The notes below the pieces were generated by a model. The model was given only the letters and a program-made list of their open reading frames with translations. It was not told the DNA's origin and did no database searches. This document shows positions 6,799 through 7,040 of a stretch of DNA of 7,040 nucleotides, in pieces. Made by a program: the position numbers and the translations under genes. Every line of letters starts with the position of its first letter. Position 1 is the stretch's first letter. The stretch is taken from positions 1-7,040 of the forward strand of contig CAMCFM010000230.1 of assembly GCA_945874095.1 (NCBI GenBank), written 5' to 3'. Source of the DNA: Candidatus Kuenenia stuttgartensis (GTDB lineage Bacteria > Planctomycetota > Planctomycetia > Isosphaerales > Isosphaeraceae).

Positions 6799-7036
6799 AC
6801 AAAAAGTACGGGTCGGTCTTCTGACTCCTCGACTCGGGCGGCGGGCCTTCTCATTCGCTCTTAAATGTTTGTTTCCAAACATGTTAAGCAAACAATGGCC
6901 GGCAAGATCTTTACAATCGTGCCGCCTGTCAGCATCGAGTCACAGCGGCGGGGCCGTTCCGGATTCGCACCGGTATTCCCTAAGCCCGGTTCCGTCGATC
7001 ATTTGAGATCGGCACCGGGCCACCACGTACCTTTGT
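6799..7036 (-). promoter_or_regulatory. Cobalamin (vitamin B12) riboswitch aptamer
   Basis: The minus strand carries the conserved parts of an adenosyl/methylcobalamin aptamer in order. A closing P1 helix pairs ACAAAGGTACG (7036-7026) with CGTACTTTTTGT (6810-6799), with one bulged base. An upstream stem CCCGGT/ACCGGG (7019-7014 with 6990-6985) contains an inner CGATC/GATCG pairing. The junction TTAGGGAA follows (6983-6977, running into 6976). Next comes the CCGGTGCGAATCCGG hairpin (6973-6959) and the signature GCCCCGCCGCTGTGA (6954-6940). A B12-box variant, GCCATTG (6899-6893), pairs with the AATGAGAAGGC side (6855-6845) around an extra hairpin with GAAA loop (6887-6861). Finally AGTCAGAAGACC (6826-6815) matches the conserved 3' element. 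At about 238 nt it is complete within the window; its promoter lies to the right of 7040. Bound B12 would be expected to lower expression of the minus-strand genes downstream, beginning with the DUF1559 gene. Confidence 0.94.
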
Positions 7037-7040
7037 GGAC

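Noticed and set aside
6600..6854. Minus-strand open frame of 84 codons between the riboswitch and the DUF1559 gene
   Set aside because: Its first third lies inside the conserved 3' part of the cobalamin aptamer, it has no ribosome-binding site at either ATG, and its product resembles no family I recognise.
1..7040. CRISPR arrays, tRNA or rRNA genes, insertion sequences
   Set aside because: No regularly spaced repeats, cloverleaf-like sequence, transposase coding or terminal inverted repeats were seen on either strand.

Overview
The window looks like a piece of a Planctomycetota chromosome. It carries a DUF1559 prepilin-like gene (a family greatly expanded in that phylum), a PEP-CTERM surface protein and a long FG-GAP/VCBS repeat protein, at moderate G+C. 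A Planctopirus/Schlesneria-like relative would fit, but the genus is a guess.

Every recognisable element lies on the minus strand, so transcription runs from the right edge to the left. From right to left: a cobalamin (B12) riboswitch (7036-6799); an untranslated leader of about 277 bp; a DUF1559 prepilin-like gene (6521-5679); a DUF4465 PEP-CTERM protein (5581-4763); a 200-bp gap holding a perfect palindrome; a secreted FG-GAP/VCBS beta-propeller protein (4562-2061); a family 4 glycosyltransferase (1975-746); and the start of a TerC-family membrane protein (663 to beyond the left edge). Gaps between genes are 97, 200, 85 and 82 bp. None contains a convincing intrinsic terminator in the minus direction.

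The most notable point is that the riboswitch points into three exported-protein genes rather than into a recognised B12 synthesis or transport gene. The simplest inference is that at least the DUF1559 and DUF4465 genes are controlled by B12 and encode envelope proteins, possibly involved in corrinoid capture or in a B12-sparing response. The FG-GAP gene has its own 200-bp upstream region with a candidate operator, so its membership of the B12 unit is less certain. The glycosyltransferase and TerC genes look like ordinary neighbours, though read-through is possible. The protein families and the riboswitch are read directly from conserved motifs. The shared B12 role is inference.
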